The notes under the pieces are model-generated. The model was not told the origin of the DNA, made no database searches, and saw only the letters and a list, made by a program, of their open reading frames with translations. Shown here in pieces: positions 15,015 to 21,701 of a stretch of DNA of 27,055 nt. The position numbers were made by a program, and so were the translations under genes. The stretch is from a virus. Position 1 is the first letter of the stretch. The number at the start of each line of letters is the position of its first letter. The stretch is from positions 1-27,055 of IMG/VR virus record IMGVR_UViG_3300036766_000503; one strand, written 5' to 3'.

Positions 15015-17438
15015 CTACTCTGCATCCAACGCCGACAGCCTCGCGTCGAGATCGTCACCACGGACAAGCTGAATGTAGCCGGTCTTGACCTCTTGGAGCC
15101 GATCATGCGCGATGCGGCTGTCCAGCGCATCCTCTGCGTTCTCGAGAATTGTTGCCTCAACCTGTGCGGCCCGCGCTAGATAGTCGTTCACCTTCGCGAC
15201 CATAGCCTCGCTTACCGGGACCGGAAAATCGGCGATGCGGTCGGGGGTAGCCTTCCGTCCATAGCTGAACCGCCAAGCCTCGTTCCTGACAACGGCGGCG
15301 GCGATGTAGAGCACGGCGTGCGGCACGTCAGGCTTCGGCAATAGCACTAGGCAATCGTCCGTCACGCCGCACGCCAATTCCTGAACGTGCGCGATTGCGA
15401 TTGAGCCGGTGCTAGGAACCGTCACGAATGGAGGCGCAAGAGTCTGCTCGAAATCAAAGAAGCCGTAGCAGCCGTTTTCCATGCCGCTGGACGAAATGAC
15501 GAGGGTATGGCCGGGCAACAGCGCCTCTTTGTTGTGTAGCGTCTTTTGGCCGTAATAGATGTCGAAATAGGCCCCGACGGTGCCCGGCCTTGGCGGGCGG
15601 ACAGCGGGCGTTCTCCGCATAGCACGAAGCGATGTAGGGTTGTCCTGATTGAGCCGTACCACATCCGGTGCGTGATAGGCCATGAAGGCCGTCCGGCTAC
15701 GGACGATCCCAAGAACGCCCTCGTTGACCTCTTCATCGGCCAACGTCCGCGCGGGAATATAGGCACCCGGCGCGAAGCTGAAATCGTCATCCAGTGGCGA
15801 CCAGCCGCAGAAGCCAGCCTCAGTTTGCTTCGATTGATAGGCCGCCAGCGCCTTCGGCAACTCACTCCCTCCGCAAGAGATGCGGACGCCCTTCTTGAGC
15901 CGGTAGCCGTCGTTTTCGATGCGCGCGAAGAAGACGAATTTGCCCTTGGGGTGCGACACACCTTTGGTGAGATAGAGGACGACCGTGTAGGGCTGCGCGT
16001 AGGGCTGAAATAGCTCGTCGGGCAGCTTGATCGCGGCCTCAATGGTGTTCTTCGCGAGGATGGACTTCCGCCATGCCTTCTTGGTCCGCTTCACGAGAAG
16101 AGACAGGGGGATCACGACCGCTAAGCGCCCGCCCTGCGACAAGCCTTCCAGCGCTCGCTCAACGAATCGCTCGGAAGGCGCGTCGGTTTTCTTGTGAGGG
16201 TAAGGCGGGTTCATCAGGACGGCGCTCGCGCCGCCGACCGGATATTCCGGGGAGGTGAAGGCGTCGCCCCGGTGAACGCTGGACGAGCCATCGCCGCGCA
16301 GGATCATGTTGGCGACACAGAGGGCGGCCGTGATCGGCTCGTCATCGAAGCCGATCAGCTTTTTCTGGACGAGATGCACCATCTGCGCCCGCGACAGCTT
16401 ATGCTCGCGCGCGATCCGATTCATGGCGGCGATCAGGAATCCGCCCGTTCCACAGGCGGGGTCAAGCACGATGTCGGCTTGGGAAATGCCGATAAGATCG
16501 GCGCAGAAAGCGGCAATATGGCGGGGCGTGAAATACTGCCCGATGGTGTTGCCGCCCGCGTATTGGAAAAACGTCTCGTATAGCTGGCCGAGATAGTCAT
16601 GCTCCGCAGTGAGAACCGAAACGTTCAGCCGCTCTAGAATCGTGATGATGCGCCGGGCTTTGATCGCCAGCTTCTCGTTCGCCTCATCGACGTGAAGGCT
16701 CTTTGCGAGGTCCGGCTTCTGCGCCTTCCAGAACGCCTGTTCGCATGCGCGGTTGATGTCGGCCAGGATGTTGGCTGGATCTTTCCGAAGCTGGCCGCGC
16801 GACTGCCAAAGGGCCAGCATACAAGCGCCGACGACCGCTGGGCGGGAGCGGTCGTTGATGTTCGACTCGCGCAAGAGCCGGTTAATCTCGTCCGCACGAG
16901 CGGCGAGCACATCCGGGCCGGGGACGGAGGGTCGTAATTCGGACGCGGTATTCGGTAGTCGGATGCGGTCGGCGTCCGCACGGTTCGGAATCCACTCGAT
17001 AGGGTGGCCTTCGTAGGTGACAGGAATCCAAGCCGAGCCGTTCCACTTGGAGACGCGAACCTTGAACTCGTCTTCGCTGGTCCCCGCCACCGCGATAGCG
17101 AGCGGATTGAACCCGGCGTCGATGGCCGCTTGGCCGTAATCGAGCGTCACTTCGCGAACGGCTTTGTCGAGGCCGCTCATGCTCGCCTTCGCTTCGATGA
17201 TGATCAGCGGCTGTAGCGTTGCGCGATCGACGAGCACGGCTTCGGGCAGTCCATCGCCGCCCCCCGCGCCCTTGCTGCGCGCGCGGAATATCTCGCGAAG
17301 GTGAGCGTGATCCTTGTACTCGTGCTGGCGCAGCATTTCGCCGTTGGGCGGTCGCCGGCAATCCCATCCCTGTGCCGCCAGCAATTCGGTAAGCAGGTGC
17401 TCCGTCCGTACCTCTGAAACTCGGAGCGCGCGGGCCAC
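15015..17438 (-). CDS. Single-polypeptide restriction-modification enzyme (nuclease + N6-adenine methyltransferase + specificity region)
   Basis: 807 residues. Residues 1-140 look like a HsdR-N-type PD-(D/E)xK nuclease: D71 in AVLVD, then a hydrophobic strand and E82-A83-K84 (IIIEAKAS). A helical region at 190-300 resembles HsdM N-terminal bundles. The methyltransferase core has motif I DPACGTGGF (326-334) and motif IV NPPY (410-413), typical of N6-adenine (gamma-class) enzymes. The C-terminal 230 residues resemble a target recognition domain, ending with a G-R-K-A-T-P-D-R-I-A-D-F-P-V-P segment as in HsdS repeats. This is a Type IIG-like layout. The GTG start overlaps the transposase stop (TAGTG), so the two are probably translationally coupled. 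A methylase with an inactive nuclease domain is the alternative. Confidence 0.75.
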   Translation of the reverse strand: MARALRVSEVRTEHLLTELLAAQGWDCRRPPNGEMLRQHEYKDHAHLREIFRARSKGAGGGDGLPEAVLVDRATLQPLIIIEAKASMSGLDKAVREVTLDYGQAAIDAGFNPLAIAVAGTSEDEFKVRVSKWNGSAWIPVTYEGHPIEWIPNRADADRIRLPNTASELRPSVPGPDVLAARADEINRLLRESNINDRSRPAVVGACMLALWQSRGQLRKDPANILADINRACEQAFWKAQKPDLAKSLHVDEANEKLAIKARRIITILERLNVSVLTAEHDYLGQLYETFFQYAGGNTIGQYFTPRHIAAFCADLIGISQADIVLDPACGTGGFLIAAMNRIAREHKLSRAQMVHLVQKKLIGFDDEPITAALCVANMILRGDGSSSVHRGDAFTSPEYPVGGASAVLMNPPYPHKKTDAPSERFVERALEGLSQGGRLAVVIPLSLLVKRTKKAWRKSILAKNTIEAAIKLPDELFQPYAQPYTVVLYLTKGVSHPKGKFVFFARIENDGYRLKKGVRISCGGSELPKALAAYQSKQTEAGFCGWSPLDDDFSFAPGAYIPARTLADEEVNEGVLGIVRSRTAFMAYHAPDVVRLNQDNPTSLRAMRRTPAVRPPRPGTVGAYFDIYYGQKTLHNKEALLPGHTLVISSSGMENGCYGFFDFEQTLAPPFVTVPSTGSIAIAHVQELACGVTDDCLVLLPKPDVPHAVLYIAAAVVRNEAWRFSYGRKATPDRIADFPVPVSEAMVAKVNDYLARAAQVEATILENAEDALDSRIAHDRLQEVKTGYIQLVRGDDLDARLSALDAE

Positions 17439-18391
17439 TATTTTGCGGCCTTGGGCCGGTGCATCATTAGGCGCTTGCCTTCAATTCCGCGGATGCCTTG
17501 CGAGGTCCGCTCACCGTCGCTCCCCTTGCGGGTGTTATATTTGAAATCCAGCTCGGCGGCATAGAGGTGAAGGTGCTGGCGGCTCACTTGGTGGTGCGTC
17601 CCGTCCAAGCTCCGCTTGGCGTTTCCGAAGAAGCCTTCGACGGTGTTGGTGCTGACCGTGCGGCCCGTGCGGTAGTCGTACCAGGCATACTCGTCCGCAG
17701 CGTGATTGACCTTAGCGTGAGACGCGAAGCGCTTGCCCGCCTTCCGATACAGCGGAGACTCGTCAGTGTTCAGGTGTGCGTCTTCGGCGACGTGGCGGCG
17801 CAGGAGTAGGTCAATGGTTGCACCGCTGACGCGCTCGGCGACAGTGGACCGAACATCGCCATTTCGCTGCACGAGCGAAACGACGACAGCCTTGTTCTTG
17901 ACGTAGCCGCGCCCCTTGCCGCGCGCCTTACCGCCGATGTAGGTCTCATCGGCCTCAACCTCGCCGACGAGCTTCCCCGATGGGCTAGTGTCCTTCAGCG
18001 CGTAGCGGATACGGTGACAAAGGAAAAGGGCGCTGCGGTAGGAGCCGATTTCAAGCTGCCGCTGAAGCTGTAGCGCCGAGACCTGCGTCTTGCTGGCGCA
18101 CATCATGTAGAAGGCGATCAGCCACTTGTTCAGCGGAATCTTGGAGTCCTCCATGACGGTCCCAACCGTCACGGTGAAGGTGTCTTGGCATTCCCCACAC
18201 TTGTAGAGACCGGCCCTAATGCGGGCCTTGGCATTGGAGGTGCGGGCGTAGATGCGGCCCGAGTCAGCGTTGCCACAGTGCGGGCACGTCGGCCCGCTCG
18301 GCCACCGGATGCGCTCAAAAAAAGCGCGCGCCTCCTCCTCGGTCGAGAAGCGCCGCATAATCTCAAGAAGGGTCAGGTCATTGTTTGCCAT
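17438..18391 (-). CDS. IS1595-family transposase (element 1)
   Basis: 317 residues, apparently complete. An N-terminal zinc ribbon is visible (CPHCGN near residue 36 and Y-K-C-G-E-C near 66), then a helical linker with the NKWLIAFYMM stretch. The DDE core follows: first D in EVEADETYIGGK, second D in LNTDESPLYRK, and E in NTVEGFFGNAKR. That set is typical of IS1595-family enzymes. The ATG lies right after its promoter, so the mRNA may be leaderless. Its stop TAG shares a base with the GTG of the R-M gene, an arrangement that would make R-M expression depend on transposase translation. Confidence 0.88.
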   Translation of the reverse strand: MANNDLTLLEIMRRFSTEEEARAFFERIRWPSGPTCPHCGNADSGRIYARTSNAKARIRAGLYKCGECQDTFTVTVGTVMEDSKIPLNKWLIAFYMMCASKTQVSALQLQRQLEIGSYRSALFLCHRIRYALKDTSPSGKLVGEVEADETYIGGKARGKGRGYVKNKAVVVSLVQRNGDVRSTVAERVSGATIDLLLRRHVAEDAHLNTDESPLYRKAGKRFASHAKVNHAADEYAWYDYRTGRTVSTNTVEGFFGNAKRSLDGTHHQVSRQHLHLYAAELDFKYNTRKGSDGERTSQGIRGIEGKRLMMHRPKAAK

Positions 18392-18397
18392 GCCCCG

Positions 18398-18426
18398 AGA
18401 TTAGCAGAATCGACAGGTGTCGTCAA
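18398..18426 (-). promoter_or_regulatory. Transposase promoter with -35 inside the terminal repeat
   Basis: On the minus strand, TTGACG (18421-18426, inside the repeat) and TAATCT (18398-18403) are 17 bases apart. Transcription would start about seven bases after the -10, at or next to the ATG at 18391. The only likely promoter of the element is therefore tied to its end and would give a nearly leaderless message. Confidence 0.65.
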
Positions 18427-18544
18427 GTGCATAATCGCGGTTGGAATTGAACGGCGGATCGAGATAGATCAGGTCAACGCTTTCGTCCGCGATGTTGTCA
18501 CGCAGCACGGCGAGGTTGTCGCCGTAATAGAGCGCGTTGGCCAT
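18401..18544 (-). pseudogene. 5' fragment of a DNA methyltransferase, cut by transposon 1
   Basis: From the ATG at 18544 (GAGGA site five bases before) the first 38 residues read MANALYYGDNLAVL, then a D-E-S-V-D-L-I-Y-L segment, the catalytic DPPF motif (D-P-P-F-N-S-N) and RDY. This is the N-terminus of a Mod-like site-specific methyltransferase of several hundred residues. After RDY, translation runs into the terminal repeat of element 1 and stops at 18401, so only a stub remains. It lies directly downstream of the second transposase on the same strand, consistent with once having been that element's passenger. The rest of the gene is not seen on the other side of element 1. Confidence 0.78.
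18415..18439 (-). repeat. Right terminal inverted repeat of the 3.9-kb transposon
   Basis: Exact reverse complement of 14515-14539 over 25 bases. Its outer nine bases coincide with codons for Arg-Asp-Tyr of the interrupted methyltransferase gene. Either the target happened to match or the real repeat is a little shorter. Confidence 0.85.
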
Positions 18545-18588
18545 GCGATCCTCACCCCAAAGGTCGCCCATCTTTACCCCAGACGACC

Positions 18589-19551
18589 CTAAGCCGCGAC
18601 CCTTTGCCAATACCCCTTCCACTCCCGCGACACCGCATGAGCCAGCGCCGCGCCGGCAACCAACAGGTACTGCGATCCGTTGCTGACCCGACGGTGATCC
18701 TCGCGCCACGCCATTTCCCGCGCGTAGCTGGCGAGGTACTTTCCGCTGATATGATGGTGCGTCCCGACCTCGGCGCGACGGAGCCGCGAGAAGTAGCTTT
18801 CAGCCTGATTGGTGCAGGCGCCATCGTCCGCGAACGCGACCGAGTGATTGATCCGACGCATCAGGAACCGCGCGTGCAGGCTATCCCAGGATGATGCCTC
18901 GTCAGCGTTGATCGTGCTGCCCGGCAGGACGCGATCCAGGATCGTCGGGACCGCTTCGTCCTCGCCATCGAACACGAACGGTAGGGCACGACCACGGCGC
19001 TCGCGCATCACGACGACGACCTTGCGCTTGCCGGATTGGTTGATCGCCAGCCGCCGGTCCTTGCGATCCTCTTTCCGGTTCTCGGGCTTCACGTAGCCGC
19101 CGAAGTACGCGCCATCAACCTCAACCAAGCCCGAGAGCTTCCGGGTGCTCATCTCGGCGCCCATGGCTTCCCGGAGCTTGTGGGCCAGCACGAAGGCCGT
19201 CTTGTATTGACAGCCCAGGTCCCGGCTCAGTTGCAGCGCGCTGTAGCCCTTGGCGCCGTTCACGAAGATCGCGATAGCGGCCAACAGGTCACGGATCGCC
19301 ATCTTGCGGCTGGCGAAGATCGTGCCCGACGTGATGCTGAACTGCCCGTCGCAGCCCTTGCACTTGAAGATGCGCCGGGCCTTGAAGGTGTAGACGGCGT
19401 AGCAGCCGCAAGCCGGGCAGACGGGCTCGCCATCGTTGCCGGCCCAGCGGATCGCCCGGAACGTCTCGTACGCCTCGTCATCCGACAGGCGCATGACCTT
19501 GGCCAGGCTGAGGGTCCGGGCCTTGGCTGAGAGAAGGAAGTGTTGGGACAT
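18589..19551 (-). CDS. IS1595-family transposase (element 2)
   Basis: 320 residues, apparently complete and clearly different from the first transposase. Zinc ribbon cysteines appear as CPACG and FKCKGCDGQFS. The DDE residues are in LVEVDGAYFGGY (D), INADEASSWDS (D) and TNQAESYFSRLR (E), followed by a THHHIS segment typical of this subgroup. The N-terminus MSQHFLLSAKARTLSLAKV is also characteristic, which supports the ATG at 19551 even though no ribosome site is visible. Its start codon lies at the edge of a 40-bp palindrome. The enzyme looks intact, but its element lacks a recognisable second end. Confidence 0.87.
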   Translation of the reverse strand: MSQHFLLSAKARTLSLAKVMRLSDDEAYETFRAIRWAGNDGEPVCPACGCYAVYTFKARRIFKCKGCDGQFSITSGTIFASRKMAIRDLLAAIAIFVNGAKGYSALQLSRDLGCQYKTAFVLAHKLREAMGAEMSTRKLSGLVEVDGAYFGGYVKPENRKEDRKDRRLAINQSGKRKVVVVMRERRGRALPFVFDGEDEAVPTILDRVLPGSTINADEASSWDSLHARFLMRRINHSVAFADDGACTNQAESYFSRLRRAEVGTHHHISGKYLASYAREMAWREDHRRVSNGSQYLLVAGAALAHAVSREWKGYWQRVAA

Positions 19552-19590
19552 GTCATCAAATCCGGTGTTGATACACCGAATATGATGACA
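19551..19590. repeat. 40-bp imperfect palindrome between divergent genes
   Basis: The arms TGTCATCA (19551-19558) and TGATGACA (19583-19590) flank inner arms CGGTGT and ACACCG around TGAT; only two position pairs break the symmetry. It overlaps the start codon of transposase 2 and ends 23 bases before the DUF6471-like gene. It could be a terminal repeat, an operator for autoregulation, or both. Confidence 0.7.
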
Positions 19591-19613
19591 CTCGCGCTAG
19601 ATGCGAGGATACC

Positions 19614-19844
19614 ATGCCCGTCGATGCCGAGTGGCAAGCCCGCGTGAAGGGCCTACTGAAGGCCGAGCTAAAACGTCGGAACCTGGGCTATCGGGAGCTG
19701 GCCGAGCGGCTAGGGGCTCTCGGAATCCATGAGACGGAACGGAACATCGCCAATAAGATCAGCCGTGGCGGGTTCACAGCCGTGTTCTTCGTTCAATGTC
19801 TCATTGCGATAGATTGCGCTACATTGCGGCTAGAGGATGCCTAG
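19614..19844 (+). CDS. DUF6471-like small DNA-binding-type protein
   Basis: 76 residues with a GAGGAT ribosome site six bases before the ATG. The sequence WQARVKGLLKAELKRRNLGY followed by RELAERLGALGIHETERN and KISRGGF matches the DUF6471 pattern, which looks like an XRE-type helix-turn-helix with a longer recognition loop. It is transcribed away from transposase 2, with the palindrome between them. Its end overlaps the following membrane protein gene by 49 bases. A regulatory role is plausible from the fold only. Confidence 0.68.
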   Translation: MPVDAEWQARVKGLLKAELKRRNLGYRELAERLGALGIHETERNIANKISRGGFTAVFFVQCLIAIDCATLRLEDA

Positions 19845-20728
19845 CGGTCGTCTTTTCGCTTGGATTACAGCAAGCAGCCTGGGCTCTGCCCATAGAGACA
19901 GACTACCCGGTAGACACCCAACAGATCACCGGAAATAGCGTAACTCCAGATCAGCAGACAGAGACACCCACAGCCCAAGACGTAGCCGATCCCGATCAAA
20001 CGGCGACGGATGCCGGGGCCGTCGAAAACCAAGGGCAGGCCGAACCAACCTCCGGCGAGTGTTGCCAAACTGCCAATCAGCGCGAGAACGCCGATCTGGT
20101 AGCCCAGCAATCCATGGCTGATTCTGCCGATACCATCGTCGATCTGACTTGGGCTCAAGCCTTCATCGCCATCCTGGGCCTGAGTCTCTTGGGCTACACC
20201 CTCAAACTCAGCCGTGATGCAACCAACGCCGCTGTTGCCGCCGCTAAGGCTGCCGATAGACAAGCCGAGATTTCCGCCGATACGGCGAAACGCCAACTTA
20301 GGGCCTATCTCCATGTAATCAGTGTCAGAATACACCCCTTCGACAATGCCATAATTTCTACTGTTACGATAAAAAACGGCGGTCAAACCCCCGCTCATAA
20401 CGTTGTGACGTACATTACAATGGTCTCTGGGAAGATACCGGATTTTCATGATGTTGATACAATAAACGCAAACTTCCATTTGTCTAAGGTGTTGGTCGGC
20501 CCTGACGTATCCATAAATGCCGAGGCCAACCTTGCTATTTCCGGTGCCGTTGAATGGGATCTGATTGTCCAGAAACATAGAGAGTTTTTTGTTTGGGGTA
20601 AGGTTACGTATAATGACATTTTTGGAGAAATTCATTATGTCAATATGCGCTTCATGATTCCACCAGGGTTCGCCAACGTCAATAAACTTGAGTTGACAAC
20701 CTGCCGCGAAGGCAATGACGCTGACTAG
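19796..20728 (+). CDS. Membrane-anchored protein with a helical stalk and soluble C-terminal domain
   Basis: 310 residues. The N-terminus looks like a signal peptide (CLAVVFSLGLQQAAWA before LP). Residues 33-115 are polar and probably disordered with many Gln/Thr/Asp, and residues 119-137 form a membrane segment (WAQAFIAILGLSLLGYTLKL). A short stalk follows (Ala-rich, RDATNAAVAAAKAADRQAEI), then RQLRAYLHV and a beta-rich domain with TIKNGGQTPAHNV, a combination common in uncharacterised inner-membrane proteins. The last third is clearly AT-richer than its neighbours. The gene starts inside the DUF6471-like gene and may be co-translated. A minus-strand frame over the same DNA also looks membrane-like but was rejected. 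Function unknown. Confidence 0.62.
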   Translation: MSHCDRLRYIAARGCLAVVFSLGLQQAAWALPIETDYPVDTQQITGNSVTPDQQTETPTAQDVADPDQTATDAGAVENQGQAEPTSGECCQTANQRENADLVAQQSMADSADTIVDLTWAQAFIAILGLSLLGYTLKLSRDATNAAVAAAKAADRQAEISADTAKRQLRAYLHVISVRIHPFDNAIISTVTIKNGGQTPAHNVVTYITMVSGKIPDFHDVDTINANFHLSKVLVGPDVSINAEANLAISGAVEWDLIVQKHREFFVWGKVTYNDIFGEIHYVNMRFMIPPGFANVNKLELTTCREGNDAD

Positions 20729-20788
20729 AGCCAGGGCACTCCATCCCCACCGGCTACGCATCCGCGCCCCCGTAGGTGCGCTTGCTAC

Positions 20789-21190
20789 CTAATGCCGCAT
20801 CTTCGCCCCCCGTAGCCCGGCCATCATGACACCCCTGAGGTGGTCGGTCGCGAGCTTCGCGTACCGCGCCGTCGTCTGCGGCCGGCTGTGGCCCAGCATC
20901 TTCCCCACCTTGTATAGATCGTTGCCGTCTTGGGCTGCCCATGAGCCGAGGGTATGGCGCAGCGTCACCGGCGTCACGTCCGACGTCAGCCCCGCTGCTG
21001 CCCGTGCGGTGGCCCACGAACGCCGAAGGGTGATCTTGGCCATCGGCACCACCCGCTTGTCGCGGGCGCGCTTGGCGGCCCACCGGAGGTGTCGCAACAG
21101 GGCGCCGCCGATCGGCACCACGGCGCGGCGCTTGTTGGACTCGCCCCGGCCCGGCAATCGAAGATCGATGACGCACGCCGCGCCGGCCAT
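20789..21190 (-). pseudogene. C-terminal part of a tyrosine integrase (truncated)
   Basis: 133 residues from the first ATG; the frame is open a little further upstream, over the excisionase-like gene. The end of the catalytic domain is present: VIDLRLPGRGESNKRRAVVP with the catalytic-hairpin Lys, TLRHT with the second Arg, MLGHS, and TTARY with the nucleophile Tyr. The N-terminal arm and core-binding domains and the first catalytic Arg (Box I) are absent. The His normally three residues before the second Arg (H-x-x-R) is Val here. Full-length relatives have 350-400 residues. This looks like the residue of a deletion that fused xis to the 3' end of int. Activity is unlikely. Confidence 0.72.
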
Positions 21191-21308
21191 CCGATATGCG
21201 CGTGCAGCAGTCGGGATGCGCGGCGACGAGACCGTACAGCGTCCGGCGGCTGACGGCGAGCCGGGCGGCGGCGGCCTCGACGGTGAGGAGAAGGGGCGGA
21301 TCAGCCAC
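21191..21308 (-). pseudogene. Excisionase-like HTH, frame broken into the integrase remnant
   Basis: A GTG at 21308, overlapping the upstream stop, begins VADPPLLLTVEAAAARLAVS and continues with RRTLYGLVAAHPDCCTRIS. This is an excisionase/MerR-like winged helix (L-T-V-x-E-A-A-x-x-L-x-V-S-R-R-T-L-Y). After about 38 residues the recognisable pattern ends and integrase sequence follows in a different frame; the HTH frame itself runs on as low-information sequence. The usual basic C-terminal part is lost. It is the last gene of the early minus operon. Confidence 0.6.
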
Positions 21309-21516
21309 TGTCGAGCGCGGCGCGGCCGGCGGCGGTGACGTGGTCGCGAGCGATGCCATCATCGTCCTGATGGCGGCTCACCCACCCCCGGCGAATCAAC
21401 ACCCGCGACGTGGCCGTGCTCGGCGGCGTTCGCCAGGTTGGGCCAGCGTCGGCTAGGGCCTCCAGCCACCGCCGCTGCGCGGGGCTGACCGGCCGGCCGG
21501 CGTGGACCGTCGTCAT
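21301..21516 (-). CDS. Small winged-helix-like protein (copy 1 of a paralogous pair)
   Basis: 71 residues from the ATG at 21516 in an ATGA overlap; 17 more codons upstream belong to the overlapping membrane gene region. Pattern: SPAQRRWLEALAD, then R-V-L-I-R-R-G-W-V and a C-terminal TAAGRAALD. The same 'SPAQRR ... GWV ... TAAGRAALD' frame recurs in 22095-22370, so the two are distant paralogues. The layout fits a minimal winged helix such as phage DNA-binding accessory proteins. It overlaps the excisionase-like start. Confidence 0.6.
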   Translation of the reverse strand: MTTVHAGRPVSPAQRRWLEALADAGPTWRTPPSTATSRVLIRRGWVSRHQDDDGIARDHVTAAGRAALDSG

Positions 21517-21701
21517 AGTCGCCCGCCGTCGCGCGAGCCGTGGGCGGGCGGCACGGTTATCATGCAATGTTGCGTGCGTACATTCGCTATTGATATAGCG
21601 CAGGGGTGGGGCTGCCTATCATGCCCATCTGAAACAGCAGACCCAATGCCATACAGAATAAGAAGTATTAAAATGCCCCCATAGAGCGTCGCCGGATTCA
21701 T
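21513..21701 (-). CDS. Small membrane protein, 62 residues
   Basis: The ATG at 21701 has GGAGG seven bases upstream, the best ribosome site in this stretch, and overlaps the previous stop (TGATG). Residues 5-24 (TLYGGILILLILYGIGSAVS) form one membrane segment. The rest is polar with His and Cys and not recognised. The ATGA overlap with the following gene supports translation. Function unknown; single-span phage early membrane peptides often act on host membrane enzymes, but nothing here shows that. Confidence 0.55.
   Translation of the reverse strand: MNPATLYGGILILLILYGIGSAVSDGHDRQPHPCAISIANVRTQHCMITVPPAHGSRDGGRL

Larger units (their letters stand above)
14515..18439 (-). mobile_element. IS1595-type transposon with R-M enzyme and toxin-antitoxin fusion as passengers
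   Basis: About 3.9 kb bounded by perfect 25-bp inverted repeats (14515-14539 and 18415-18439). On the minus strand it carries transposase, a one-polypeptide R-M enzyme and a RelE-like toxin fused to an antitoxin-like tail. The -35 box of the transposase promoter lies inside the right-hand repeat. IS1595-family elements with passenger genes are known in general; this cargo set I do not recall. I see no matching 8-bp direct repeats outside the ends (GTAATTTG on the left, GTTGGAAT on the right). Also, the left flank is not the missing part of the methyltransferase gene cut at the right flank. A simple clean insertion is therefore not supported, and a deletion or rearrangement at the left end is likely. 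Confidence 0.72.
18440..19590 (-). mobile_element. Remnant of a second IS1595-type element with methyltransferase cargo
   Basis: A complete second transposase with a methyltransferase start immediately downstream suggests a transposon of the 'transposase plus methylase' type. Its far end was replaced by transposon 1 or lost. The outer end near the transposase start may lie in the 40-bp palindrome at 19551-19590. I found no matching second end in the window, so the borders are tentative. Confidence 0.5.

Noticed and set aside
14515-18439. Target site duplication for transposon 1
   Set aside because: The flanking octamers GTAATTTG and GTTGGAAT do not match. Shifting the end inward gives GCGATTAT and ATAATCGC, which are inverted rather than direct.
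19865-20761. 298-residue minus-strand frame with a lipoprotein-like start
   Set aside because: It looks tempting (hydrophobic start and a Cys), but the plus frame has a known signal-TM-stalk-domain layout with RQLRAYLHV and GGQTPAHNV. The minus frame has no ribosome site or family-like pattern.
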